From positions 124,001-188,000 of the forward strand of contig NZ_BBWQ01000011.1 in assembly GCF_001463885.1 (NCBI RefSeq): 64,000 nucleotides of DNA. The letters are read 5' to 3'. The translations under genes were made by a program, and so were the position numbers. Position 1 is the stretch's first letter. The number at the start of each line of letters is the position of its first letter. The notes beneath the pieces are model-generated. The model worked only from the letters and a program-made list of their open reading frames with translations, searched no databases and had not been told where the DNA came from. Origin of the DNA: Aureimonas altamirensis. Its GTDB lineage: Bacteria > Pseudomonadota > Alphaproteobacteria > Rhizobiales > Rhizobiaceae. Shown piece after piece: positions 50,525 to 58,311 of the stretch.

Positions 50525-50551
50525 AGGCCGGCTCTACGAGTCGGCCTTTTT
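50525..50551 (+). terminator. Strong intrinsic terminator upstream of the NYN gene
   Basis: A 10-bp stem (AGGCCGGCTC with GAGTCGGCCT, one G.T pair) closes on the three-base loop TAC and is followed by TTTT. It lies 16 bp before the NYN start, so it either ends a short upstream transcript or attenuates the gene. Confidence 0.75.
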
Positions 50552-50567
50552 CATTCGAGGCGCGTGT

Positions 50568-51203
50568 ATGAGGCGAGTTGCATGCTACGTTGACGGTTTC
50601 AATCTGTACCATTCGATTGATGACCTCCGTAAGCCTCACCTGAAATGGCTCGATATCTGGGCCTTGGCGCAGTCGATCTGTCGGCCTGACGAACAGCTGG
50701 TCAAGGTCGCTTACTTTTCAGCTTATGCTACTTGGAGAACCGAGGCATACGCGCGGCATCGGGAGTATGTTGCAGCTCTCCGAAACGCTGGCGTCGAATG
50801 CCACATGGCGCGTTTCAGCGAAAAGTCGGCGTCCTGCCGCAGCTGCGGCACCACTTGGAAGCAGCACGAAGAGAAAGAGACTGACGTTCACTTCTCGCTT
50901 ACGTTGCTCGAAGATGCGATCGACAGCGTCTTCGATCGAGCCATCATCATAAGCGCGGACAGTGACCATGTGCCTGCTGCCCGCCGGGTGCGAACTCGAT
51001 ACCCAGGGAAGCAGGTCTTTTGCGCGACCCCACCTGGTAGGCACGGACACGCTCGTGAGTTGCTGAAGGTTTGCAATTCCGGAACGATGATAACGCAAGG
51101 CCGTCTGGCCCGCTGCCTTTTGCCTGCCGAAGTTCGGGACGCCGGTGGTAATCTCATCGCCTCCCGCCCCAACGGCTACACCCCGCCGGCGGTCGCCACC
51201 TAA
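50568..51203 (+). CDS. NYN domain protein (PIN-like ribonuclease fold)
   Basis: A 211-residue protein of the LabA/NYN family. The first strand carries the metal-binding Asp (CYVDGFNLYHS, D9), with ETDVHFSLTLLEDAI and AIIISADSDHVPAAR supplying further acidic residues. A CRSCGTTW segment with KQHEEK between strands may bind zinc. It resembles DUF-type NYN proteins common in mobile elements. GAGG is 7 bases before the ATG. It is the only intact gene in the element; a role in RNA cleavage, perhaps defence, is inferred from the fold. Confidence 0.82.
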   Translation: MRRVACYVDGFNLYHSIDDLRKPHLKWLDIWALAQSICRPDEQLVKVAYFSAYATWRTEAYARHREYVAALRNAGVECHMARFSEKSASCRSCGTTWKQHEEKETDVHFSLTLLEDAIDSVFDRAIIISADSDHVPAARRVRTRYPGKQVFCATPPGRHGHARELLKVCNSGTMITQGRLARCLLPAEVRDAGGNLIASRPNGYTPPAVAT

Positions 51204-51299
51204 TACGCTGGCCCTATCCCCTTCTCCCCGTTCACACAAAACCGCCCGAAGCGCGTTGCGGCATGCCAGAAAAGCCCATGCGGTAGTAGTAGGCGCCGA

Positions 51300-51510
51300 T
51301 GAAGCCCTGCCGGAGCGGTGACGGCTTCCATGCGTGGAGGTCGAAGAAGTGGAAGCGTTCGTAAGGCGCCACCCGAAAGGAACAAATCCGTTCCGGGCGC
51401 TTGTCTTCTTCCAGTTCACCGGCCTGCGCGTTTCGGATCTTGCGGGACTCTCATGGTGAAACATCGGCAGCGGCCGCATCATCATCGTGCCGCACGGATA
51501 CGTGGAGTAG
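51300..51510 (+). pseudogene. Tyrosine-integrase remnant (frameshifted, with internal stop)
   Basis: The SGDGFHAW piece at 51314-51337 continues, after a frameshift near 51337, as EEVEAFVRRHPKGTNPFRAL, then VFFQFTGLRVSDLAGLSW, a stop at 51457-51459, and NIGSGRIIIVP to a second stop at 51508. TGLRVSDLAGLSW matches the conserved catalytic-arginine block of rhizobial site-specific recombinases. Neither the N-terminal domain nor the HxxR...Y part is present. It lies about 90 bp from the tRNA-side att copy, as a functional integrase gene would. Confidence 0.8.
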
Positions 51511-51519
51511 GGTTTTGAA

Positions 51520-51557
51520 TGTCCCACTTTGGGACACATCCTAAACGGGTGGGACAA
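51520..51557. repeat. TGGGACA repeats near attR (integrase-arm-like)
   Basis: TGTCCCA-CTT-TGGGACA (51520-51536) is a perfect inverted pair, and GGTGGGACAA follows at 51548-51557. The same word occurs inverted near attL (50367-50376). The rest of the 397-bp gap 51204-51600 holds only the integrase remnant and no other recognisable gene. Confidence 0.5.
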
Positions 51558-51597
51558 GCCGAGAAAATTATGTAGTAAAATCAATATTGAAAATTGC

Positions 51598-51614
51598 AAA
51601 TGGTAGGTCCGGAG
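51598..51614. repeat. tRNA-side attachment-site copy (attR)
   Basis: Same 17 bases as 50262-50278; 14 of them are the CCA end and acceptor/T-arm strand of the tRNA gene, so integration left the tRNA intact. Confidence 0.85.
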
Positions 51615-51676
51615 GGACTCGAACCCCCAACCAAGCGGTTATGAGCCGCCGGCTCTAACCATTGAGCTACGGACCC
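51601..51676 (-). tRNA. tRNA with CAT anticodon (Met, or Ile2 after lysidine modification)
   Basis: Read on the minus strand, 76 nt fold as a cloverleaf: acceptor GGGTCCG with CGGACCT, D-arm AGCTC...GAGC, anticodon arm GCGG-CTCATAA-CCGC, T-arm with GGTTCGAGTCC, discriminator A and encoded CCA. The anticodon region CTCATAACCGCTTGG is closer to E. coli tRNA-Ile2 than to elongator tRNA-Met, so isoleucine is possible. Promoter boxes TTGTGG and TAGAGC with 17-base spacing lie just upstream (51688-51716). Confidence 0.93.
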
Positions 51677-51816
51677 TACGCGCCAAGGCTCTAGCCGAAA
51701 GGCCGAACAACCACAAGCGACGGCCACGTTAAATTGCCCACCCTTTCCGTGGCCGTTTCGTGCCTCAATTGTCTGGCACGTTCGCCGAATCGAACGAACC
51801 GGAGGTGTACCCGCCC

Positions 51817-52566
51817 ATGATTTCAAAAACCCTGGCATTGCCGCTCGCCGTGCTGCTGGCAGCCGTTCCGATGGTCGCTTCCGCGCAGGCGCCCGACAGC
51901 GACACGCGCACCCTCACCATCGTCGGCGAAGGCCGCGCCAGCGCCGCCCCCGATATCGCGATGACGACGCTGACCGTGCTGCGCAACGCGGAAACCGCCG
52001 CCGACGCCACACGGCAGGCCAACGAGGCCGTGTCCGCCGTTACCGCCGCCCTGCGCGAACTCGGGATCGAAGGCCGCGATCTGCAGACCGTCGGCTTCTC
52101 CGTCAACCCGCAGTACCAGTACGACAATCGCCAGGACGGGCAGCCGGCCAATCCGCCGAAGATCGTCGGCTATGAAGTCCGCAACTCGCTGTCCGTACGC
52201 GTGCGCGACATCGCCAAGGTCGGGGAAGTGCTCGACAAGGCCATCTCGCTGGGCGTCAACCAGGGTGGCGACATCAATTTCACGCTCGACGACCCGGCTC
52301 CGCTTGCCGATGCCGCCCGCCGCGATGCAATCGCCAAGGCGCGCGCCACGGCCGAAGTCATAGCGGAAGCGGCAGAGCTCGGCCTTGGCGACATCATCGC
52401 CATCAGCGATGAAAGCTATGGCGGGCGCCCACCCATGCCGATGCCCATGGGCGCAGCCCTGCGCATGTCCGCCGAAGATTCGAGCGCGCCCGTGGAAGCG
52501 GGCGAGAACACCACCACCGCCCGCGTGCGCATCGTGTTCGAACTGGAGGCCGCAGGCCCTCAGTAA
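51817..52566 (+). CDS. SIMPL domain periplasmic protein (BP26/Omp28-like)
   Basis: A 249-residue exported protein of the SIMPL/DUF541 family, which includes the Brucella immunogen BP26 that forms hollow multimers in the periplasm. Signal peptide ISKTLALPLAVLLAAVPMVASA, cleavage near 24. Body motifs: LTIVGEGRASAAPDIAMTTLTV, LRELGIEGRDLQT, YEVRNSLSVRVRDIAKVGEVLDKAI, and ARVRIVFEL at the C-terminus. GGAGG precedes the ATG at 51817 by 11 bases. It lies immediately past the tRNA gene on the opposite strand. Confidence 0.9.
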   Translation: MISKTLALPLAVLLAAVPMVASAQAPDSDTRTLTIVGEGRASAAPDIAMTTLTVLRNAETAADATRQANEAVSAVTAALRELGIEGRDLQTVGFSVNPQYQYDNRQDGQPANPPKIVGYEVRNSLSVRVRDIAKVGEVLDKAISLGVNQGGDINFTLDDPAPLADAARRDAIAKARATAEVIAEAAELGLGDIIAISDESYGGRPPMPMPMGAALRMSAEDSSAPVEAGENTTTARVRIVFELEAAGPQ

Positions 52567-52592
52567 GCGCCTTGCATCGCTTTCCAATTGCG

Positions 52593-52617
52593 ATCCCGCC
52601 CCTCAAAGGGGCGGGAT
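52593..52617. terminator. 11-bp-stem hairpin between convergent SIMPL and DUF2125 genes
   Basis: ATCCCGCCCCT (52593-52603) pairs perfectly with AGGGGCGGGAT (52607-52617), loop CAA. It overlaps the stop codon of the DUF2125 gene. There is no T-run, but position and strength suit a bidirectional transcript end. Confidence 0.6.
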
Positions 52618-53616
52618 ATCGCCCAGCGGGATAAAGCCGAGCTGGGCCCTGCCGTTGCGAACCTGCACGTCGATCACCGAGCGCCCGTTTTCCTGCCGCC
52701 CCGCAAATCCGATGCCACCGGCAATCGCGTTGGCGACGCCGCCGGCTGCCGGTGCGATCCGTCCGACGAGATCGGCGATGGCCCGGGGATTTTCCAGCGC
52801 GATGCGAAAATCCCCGCTCAGCAACCCCTCGGGCGAAAAGCTGAAGGGCCCGGCAATCTCGGCCGCGCCGCCGCCATCCAGATTGACGCGGATTGCCCGC
52901 AACTGGCCCGAGCGCCCGCGCAGGGCCGTTTCCAGCCGACCGCCCGGCAGCACGCCGCGCAGCCACTCCGCCCCGCCCGTTACCGCCATGTCCAGCCCGA
53001 AATCGAAGGGCGGCAAGGGGCTGAGGCCGGGCGGCGTCACGACGACGCCGGCATCGGTGAGAGCCAGGTCGAGATCATCGCCGTTCTGCCGCGCATGCAG
53101 TTCCAGCCGGGCGGAATTGGCAAGCGGCTGTCCGCCATCGCCCAATGTCAGGACCGGTTGCTCGACAGCCAGAGAAAAGCGCTGCAGCCGCCCATCCGAC
53201 AGATGGGTCGAGGATTGCGCCAAGGCGTAGGCCAGTTGCACCGCCGGCAGGTCCGGAGCGGCGATGCGCACTGGGCCGGTCAGTTCCGAGACGATCAGGT
53301 TCGGGTCGTAGATCTGGGCCACGGCGCGGAACGCCCCGGCAGAGGCGTCGATGCCGCTGGCCGGGGCCTGCACCGCCACGCCGTCACAGGCCAGGCCCAT
53401 GCGGAACGGGTATCCGAAGACGCGCCGCCCGTCGCATACGATCGTCGTGCCGCCGCCGGCCGCACTGTCCACCACCTCGACGATCTTTTGGTCGAGCTGG
53501 CCCGCAAGATAGAACCATGCGCCGGTGAGACCACCGGCCAGAAGCAGCGCCACGACCACGACCCCGGCCATGGCGCGCATGGCCCCGCTCTTTCTTCTTT
53601 GGCGCGGTTTGTTCAT
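52603..53616 (-). CDS. DUF2125 domain-containing protein
   Basis: A 337-residue protein with an N-terminal membrane anchor (AMAGVVVVALLLAGGLTGAWFYLAG, about 13-37) preceded by a basic stretch (KPRQRRK). The remainder is a large periplasmic domain: FGYPFRMGLACDGVAVQAP, AQIYDPNLIVSELTGPVRI and FSFSPEGLLSGDFRIALENP are typical of the alphaproteobacterial DUF2125 family. Its role is unknown. I chose the ATG at 53616, after which the basic segment starts, over an upstream ATG at 53652. Confidence 0.85.
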   Translation of the reverse strand: MNKPRQRRKSGAMRAMAGVVVVALLLAGGLTGAWFYLAGQLDQKIVEVVDSAAGGGTTIVCDGRRVFGYPFRMGLACDGVAVQAPASGIDASAGAFRAVAQIYDPNLIVSELTGPVRIAAPDLPAVQLAYALAQSSTHLSDGRLQRFSLAVEQPVLTLGDGGQPLANSARLELHARQNGDDLDLALTDAGVVVTPPGLSPLPPFDFGLDMAVTGGAEWLRGVLPGGRLETALRGRSGQLRAIRVNLDGGGAAEIAGPFSFSPEGLLSGDFRIALENPRAIADLVGRIAPAAGGVANAIAGGIGFAGRQENGRSVIDVQVRNGRAQLGFIPLGDIPPL

Positions 53617-53663
53617 AAGGCTTTCCTTTCGACCGGCGTTCGCTGCAACCATGGCGTTTGGAC

Positions 53664-54182
53664 ATGACCGATTTATGGGTTTTTGGCTATGGCTCGTTGA
53701 TATGGCGGCCGGGCTTCGCCTTTGAGGAACAGGCCAAGGCCCGTCTGTCGGGCTATCACCGGGCGCTGTGCATTCTCAGCCACGTCCATCGCGGCACGCC
53801 CGAAAAGCCCGGCCTGGTCTTCGGGCTGGACAAGGGCGGCTCCTGCGTCGGCATGGCCTTTCGCGTGGACGCCGGGCGCCGTGACGAAACCATCGCCTAT
53901 CTGCGCGGACGGGAACTGGTGACCAACGTCTACCGGGAAACCGTGCAGGCTATCCGCCTGGCCGACGGGCGCAGCGTCCATGCTGTCACCTATGTCGCCG
54001 ACAGGGGCCACGCCCAGTATGCCGGGCGGCTGACGCCGGAGGCGGCAGCCCATATCGTTGCCCGCTCGCACGGCCAATCGGGCGCCAATACCGACTATGT
54101 GCTCTCGGCGCACCGGGAGATCGCAGCGCTCGGCCTTCGGGATGCGTGGCTGGCGGACGTCGTCTCCCGGCTTACGCGTTGA
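53664..54182 (+). CDS. chaC: Gamma-glutamylcyclotransferase (ChaC family)
   Basis: A 172-residue cytoplasmic enzyme that cleaves gamma-glutamyl groups, chiefly from glutathione, to 5-oxoproline. The N-terminal LWVFGYGSLIWRPGF is the family signature, with GYHRALCILSHVHRG and TNVYRETVQAIRLADG following. The ATG at 53664 gives the canonical MTDLWVFGYGSL start. It overlaps the end of the convergent acyl-CoA synthetase gene by 11 bp. Confidence 0.94.
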   Translation: MTDLWVFGYGSLIWRPGFAFEEQAKARLSGYHRALCILSHVHRGTPEKPGLVFGLDKGGSCVGMAFRVDAGRRDETIAYLRGRELVTNVYRETVQAIRLADGRSVHAVTYVADRGHAQYAGRLTPEAAAHIVARSHGQSGANTDYVLSAHREIAALGLRDAWLADVVSRLTR

Positions 54183-55809
54183 ACGTCGCACGCAGGGCGA
54201 ATTTCTGGATCTTTCCGGTCGACGTGCGTGGCAGATCCGAGAAGATCACCTTCTTGGGCGTCTTGAACCCGGCCAGCCGCTCCCGCGCGAAGGCGATCAG
54301 TTCGGCCTCCTCGAGCCGCGCGCCGGGCCGCAGTTCCACGAAGGCGGCCGGCACCTCGCCCCATTTCTCGTCGGGCATGGCCACCACCGCCGCTGCCTGC
54401 ACGTCCGGATGGGCATGCAGCACGTCCTCCACCTCGATGGAGGAGATGTTCTCGCCGCCCGAGATGATGACGTCCTTGGAGCGGTCCTTGATGCGGATGT
54501 AGCCATCCGGATAGACGACCGCGAGATCGCCCGAATGGAACCATCCCCCGGCGAGCGCCTTTTCGGTGGCGTCCTCGTTCTTCAGGTAACCCTTCATCAC
54601 CGCATTACCGCGAAACATGATCTCGCCCACGGTTTCGCCGTCGCGCGCCACCGGCTCCATCGTGTCCGGGTTCAACACCTCGACCGCCTCTTCCAGCGTG
54701 TAGCGCACGCCCTGCCGCGCCTTGAGGCCGACGCGCGCGTCGGCATCCAGCTCCTCCCATGAAGGCTGCGGCGCGCAGACGACGGCGGGGCCGTAGGTTT
54801 CGGTCAGGCCATAGACATGGATGAGGTCGATGCCGATGGCCTCGATGCGCTTGAAGACGCTGGGCGGTGGCGGCGCGCCCGCCACCATACCGAACACGCG
54901 GTGGGTAATGCCGGCGCGCTGTTCGGCCGGCGCGTCGGCCATCATGGCATGCACGATGGGCGCGCCGCAGTAATGCGTCACGCCGTGGCTGCGTATGGCG
55001 TCGAAGATGCGGGCGGTATCCACGCGGCGCAGGCAGACATTGGTGCCCGCAACGGCCGCGATGACCCAGGGGAAGCACCACCCATTGCAATGGAACAGCG
55101 GCAGCGTCCAGAGATAGACGGGGTGCTGCGGCATGCTCCACACCAGGACGTTGCTGACCGCATTGAGATACGCACCGCGATGATGCGTCACGACGCCCTT
55201 GGGGTTGCCCGTCGTGCCCGACGTGTAGCTGAGGGCGATGGCATCCCACTCGTCCTCCGGCAGGCGCGGGACAAATTCGGGATCTCCCGTGGCCAGGAAG
55301 GCATCGTAATCCATGTCGCCGATCGCCGGCCCCGTCACACCGGCCACCGGGTCCGGCACGTCGATCACCAAAGGGCGCGCACCCTTCATCATGGCGAGTG
55401 CCTGTGTGATGACAGGCGCGAATTCCGGGTCGGTCAGCACCACCTTCGCCTCGCTATGGTCTAGCATGAAGGCGATGGTTGGCGCATCCAGACGAATGTT
55501 GAGGGCGTTGATGACCGCGCCTGTGAAGGGCACGCCGAAATGCGCCTCCACCATCGCCGGCACATTGGGCAGCATCAGCGATACGGTGTCGCCGGGTCCG
55601 ATGCCGCGCGCGGCCAGCGCGCCCGCCAGCCGCCGCGACCGGGCATAGGTGGTGGCCCAGCTATCGCGCCGCTGGCCGTAGATGACCGCGTCGCGGTCCG
55701 GATACACCTCCGCCGTGCGGGTGATGAAGCTGACGGGAGAAAGCTGGGTGAAGTTGGCCGGACGCCGGTCTAGGCCCTGCCGGTAGATGTTGCCGCTTCC
55801 GGTATCCAT
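54172..55809 (-). CDS. Acyl-CoA synthetase (medium-chain fatty acid CoA ligase type)
   Basis: A 545-residue adenylate-forming ligase. Landmarks: ALSYTSGTTGNPKGVVTHHR (P-loop), LPLFHCNGWCFPW, IHVYGLTETYGPAVV, GGWFHSGDLAVVYPDGYIRIKDRSKDVIISGGENISS and PRTSTGKIQKFALR (catalytic Lys). I chose the ATG at 55809 with GAGAGG at 5 bases; ATG 55824 would overlap the preceding stop. It follows an enoyl-CoA hydratase gene, so the pair probably serves fatty-acid-like catabolism. Confidence 0.93.
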   Translation of the reverse strand: MDTGSGNIYRQGLDRRPANFTQLSPVSFITRTAEVYPDRDAVIYGQRRDSWATTYARSRRLAGALAARGIGPGDTVSLMLPNVPAMVEAHFGVPFTGAVINALNIRLDAPTIAFMLDHSEAKVVLTDPEFAPVITQALAMMKGARPLVIDVPDPVAGVTGPAIGDMDYDAFLATGDPEFVPRLPEDEWDAIALSYTSGTTGNPKGVVTHHRGAYLNAVSNVLVWSMPQHPVYLWTLPLFHCNGWCFPWVIAAVAGTNVCLRRVDTARIFDAIRSHGVTHYCGAPIVHAMMADAPAEQRAGITHRVFGMVAGAPPPPSVFKRIEAIGIDLIHVYGLTETYGPAVVCAPQPSWEELDADARVGLKARQGVRYTLEEAVEVLNPDTMEPVARDGETVGEIMFRGNAVMKGYLKNEDATEKALAGGWFHSGDLAVVYPDGYIRIKDRSKDVIISGGENISSIEVEDVLHAHPDVQAAAVVAMPDEKWGEVPAAFVELRPGARLEEAELIAFARERLAGFKTPKKVIFSDLPRTSTGKIQKFALRATFNA

Positions 55810-55820
55810 GCGATCCTCTC

Positions 55821-56615
55821 TCATGACTGCCAGACCGGCTGGCGCTTTTCGACGAAGGCGGAGATGCCTTCGCGGGCATCGGCTTCCATCATGTTGCAGG
55901 CCATCACCTCGCCGGCTTGCCCATAGGCGTCGGCAAGGGACAGCCCGAGCTGGCGGTGAAACAGCGCCTTGCCGTGGCGGATGGCCGCCGGGCTTTTCGC
56001 CAGGATGGATGCGACGAGCCTGTCCACCGCGGCGTCCAGCGCGTCATCCGGCACGGCGGCGTTGACGAGACCCCAGTCGGCCGCCTTTGCGGCGTCGATG
56101 AAGTCGCCCGTCACGAGCATCTCGAAGGCGCGCTTGGCGGCGACGTTGCGTGACAGCGCCACGGCGGGGGTAGAGCAGAACAGCCCGGCATTGATGCCCG
56201 ATGTGGCGAAACGCGCGCTCTGACCCGCAAGCGCCAGGTCGCAACTGGCGACGAGCTGGCAACCGGCAGCGGTGGCAATCCCGTGCACCTTGGCGATCAC
56301 CGGCACGGGCAGCGCCACGATGGCCTGCATGACCTGACTGCACAGCGCAAACAGCGCGCGGTGGGCGTCGATATCGTCCGCCGCCAGCATCTCCTTCAGA
56401 TCGTGGCCGGCACAGAAGGCGCGTCCGTTGCCGGACACGACGACGGCGCGCAGGCCATCATCGTCCGCCAGCCGCTTCAGCGCATCCAGCAGCCCGAGAA
56501 GGAGCTCTTGCGAAAGCGCGTTGAGCTGCGCCGGCCGGTCCAGTACCAGATACGCGACACCGCCATCGCGCCGGACGCGGACGGGTGCCCCCTCCCCCAT
56601 TGCATCATCCCGCAT
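55821..56615 (-). CDS. Enoyl-CoA hydratase/isomerase family protein
   Basis: A 264-residue crotonase-fold protein. VAYLVLDRPAQLNALSQEL, VVVSGNGRAFCAGHDLKEML (oxyanion hole) and VHGIATAAGCQLVASCDLALAG are the conserved blocks; one usual Glu is replaced in GINAGLFCSTP, so strict hydratase activity is uncertain. GGAGGAG precedes the ATG at 56615. It is cotranscribed with the acyl-CoA synthetase behind it. Confidence 0.92.
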   Translation of the reverse strand: MRDDAMGEGAPVRVRRDGGVAYLVLDRPAQLNALSQELLLGLLDALKRLADDDGLRAVVVSGNGRAFCAGHDLKEMLAADDIDAHRALFALCSQVMQAIVALPVPVIAKVHGIATAAGCQLVASCDLALAGQSARFATSGINAGLFCSTPAVALSRNVAAKRAFEMLVTGDFIDAAKAADWGLVNAAVPDDALDAAVDRLVASILAKSPAAIRHGKALFHRQLGLSLADAYGQAGEVMACNMMEADAREGISAFVEKRQPVWQS

Positions 56616-56719
56616 CTTCCAGTCTCCTCCCCGGGTCGATGACGTGAAGCGAGCATAGGTCGAGGGCGGGCGTTCCGGCAATCCGGCTTCGAGCGACAGG
56701 ACACCAGGGAGGAACCCGC

Positions 56720-57304
56720 ATGCAGGACCCGAAGATCAGCCGTTTCACGCCACCGGACCTCGGCTCCCTGCCCCCGGACATCCTGGAGCGAATCAGGACG
56801 GTGCAGGAAAAGGCCGGCTTCGTGCCGAACGTCTTTCTGGTTCTGGCCGCGCGGCCGGCGGAGTTTCGTGCCTTCTTTGCCTATCATGACGCGCTGATGG
56901 AGAAGCCGGGCGGGCTGTCGGCGGCCGAGCGCGAGATGATCGTGGTGGCCACCAGCGCCGCAAACCAGTGCCAGTACTGCGTGATCGCCCATGGCGCCAT
57001 CCTGCGCGTCCGGGCCGGCAACCCGCTGATCGCCGATCAGGTTGCCGTCAACTACCGCAAGGCCGACATCACCCCGCGCCAGATGGCGATGCTGGATTTC
57101 GCGATGCAGGTGGCGCTGGCCGCCGAGACGGTCGACGAAGACGATTACGAGCGGCTGGCCGAACATGGCTTCACCGAAGACGACGCATGGGACATCGCCG
57201 CCATCGCGGCATTCTTCGGCATGTCGAACCGCCTCGCTAATGCCTTTTCCATGCGGCCCAATGCCGAATTCTATGCACTCGGACGACAGGAGAAAGCCGC
57301 ATGA
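56720..57304 (+). CDS. Carboxymuconolactone decarboxylase/AhpD-like peroxidase-related protein
   Basis: A 194-residue all-helical protein with the AhpD-type redox motif: SAANQCQYCVIAHGAI (CxxC followed by His). PNVFLVLAARPAEFRAFFAYHDALM and FGMSNRLANAFSMRPN are characteristic of the peroxidase-related subgroup. The stop overlaps the start of the AcuI-like gene (ATGA). Role: probably alkylhydroperoxidase-like redox chemistry; the partner is unknown. Confidence 0.9.
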   Translation: MQDPKISRFTPPDLGSLPPDILERIRTVQEKAGFVPNVFLVLAARPAEFRAFFAYHDALMEKPGGLSAAEREMIVVATSAANQCQYCVIAHGAILRVRAGNPLIADQVAVNYRKADITPRQMAMLDFAMQVALAAETVDEDDYERLAEHGFTEDDAWDIAAIAAFFGMSNRLANAFSMRPNAEFYALGRQEKAA

Positions 57305-58311
57305 GCGACACGGGCTTCGAGGCGCTGGTCATCGACGAGGCCGAAGGGGGCCAGCGCGCCGCCTTCCAGACGCTGACGCTGGCCGACCTGCCGGATCACG
57401 ACGTGACGGTGGAGATCGCCTACTCGACCGTCAACTACAAGGACGGGCTCGCCGTCACCGGCAAGGGGCGGATCGCGCGTCGCCTGCCCATGGTGGCCGG
57501 CATCGACCTTGCCGGAACCGTTGTGGAGTCCCGCGATCCGCATTGGCAACCGGGTGACCGGGTCCTGGTGAATGGCTGGGGGCTTTCGGAAACGGAATGG
57601 GGCGGCTATGCGCGCTTCCAGCGGCTCAAGCCGGAATGGCTGACCCGCGTTCCGGACGGATTCGGCCTGGACGAGGCGATGGCCATCGGCACCGCCGGGT
57701 ACACGGCGGCGCTCTGCGTCAACCGGCTGGAGGATTGGGGCACTCTCGGGCATGACGGACTGCCCGTGCTCGTCACCGGGGCGGCCGGAGGTGTCGGCTC
57801 GGTGGCCGTGGCGCTGCTGGCGGCGCGCGGCCACACGGTCGCGGCGTCCACCGGGCGGCCCGAGACGCAAGACTATCTCAGCGCACTCGGCGCTTCGTCC
57901 TTCGTATCGCGCGAGGAGTTATCGGCAGCCGGGCCGCCGCTGCGAAAGGAGCGCTGGAGCGGCGCGGTCGACAGTGTCGGCTCCACCACCCTTGTCAGCG
58001 TGCTGGCCGAATTGCGGCGCGATAGCGCCGTCGCCGCCTGCGGGCTGGCCGGTGGTGCGGACTTGCCCGGCACCGTCATGCCATACATCCTGCGCGGCGT
58101 GGCGCTGATCGGCGTCAACTCCGTTACCGAAACGCACGCCCGCCGTGAGGCCGCCTGGGCGCTGCTGGACGAAAGCCTGGACAGGGACAAGCTCGCCTCG
58201 ATGACCCGGACGGTCGGCCTTTCCGAAGTGCCGCGCATTGCCGAGGATATCCTTGCCGGCAAGGTGCGCGGACGTGTCGTGGTGAGGGTTGCCGATGGCG
58301 ACGTATCGTAA
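57301..58311 (+). CDS. acuI: MDR-family quinone/acrylyl-CoA reductase (AcuI/YhdH-like)
   Basis: A 336-residue zinc-free medium-chain reductase. STVNYKDGLAVTGKGRIARRLPMVAGIDLAGTV and VLVTGAAGGVGSVAVALLAARGH (NADPH site, about 158-180) are typical of AcuI/YhdH, which reduces acrylyl-CoA to propionyl-CoA. It overlaps the CMD gene upstream and the esterase gene downstream (17 bp), so the three are coupled. Acrylate reduction would fit propionate-type metabolism, but the neighbours do not prove it. Confidence 0.88.
   Translation: MSDTGFEALVIDEAEGGQRAAFQTLTLADLPDHDVTVEIAYSTVNYKDGLAVTGKGRIARRLPMVAGIDLAGTVVESRDPHWQPGDRVLVNGWGLSETEWGGYARFQRLKPEWLTRVPDGFGLDEAMAIGTAGYTAALCVNRLEDWGTLGHDGLPVLVTGAAGGVGSVAVALLAARGHTVAASTGRPETQDYLSALGASSFVSREELSAAGPPLRKERWSGAVDSVGSTTLVSVLAELRRDSAVAACGLAGGADLPGTVMPYILRGVALIGVNSVTETHARREAAWALLDESLDRDKLASMTRTVGLSEVPRIAEDILAGKVRGRVVVRVADGDVS

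Larger units (their letters stand above)
50262..51614. mobile_element. Decayed integrative element at the 3' end of the CAT tRNA gene
   Basis: The element is bounded by 17-bp direct repeats that duplicate the tRNA 3' end. It retains one intact gene (NYN protein), a broken tyrosine integrase next to the tRNA-side end and TGGGACA repeats near both ends. The 289 bp between attL and the NYN gene hold a promoter-like site, a terminator and no gene. The flanks are ugpC-like on one side and the tRNA plus SIMPL gene on the other. Confidence 0.8.

Noticed and set aside
57301-58311. A DMSP/acrylate degradation locus suggested by AcuI plus the M24 protein
   Set aside because: The M24 protein lies 52 kb away and lacks the metal site of the DddP lyase; the AcuI neighbours are not DMSP genes.
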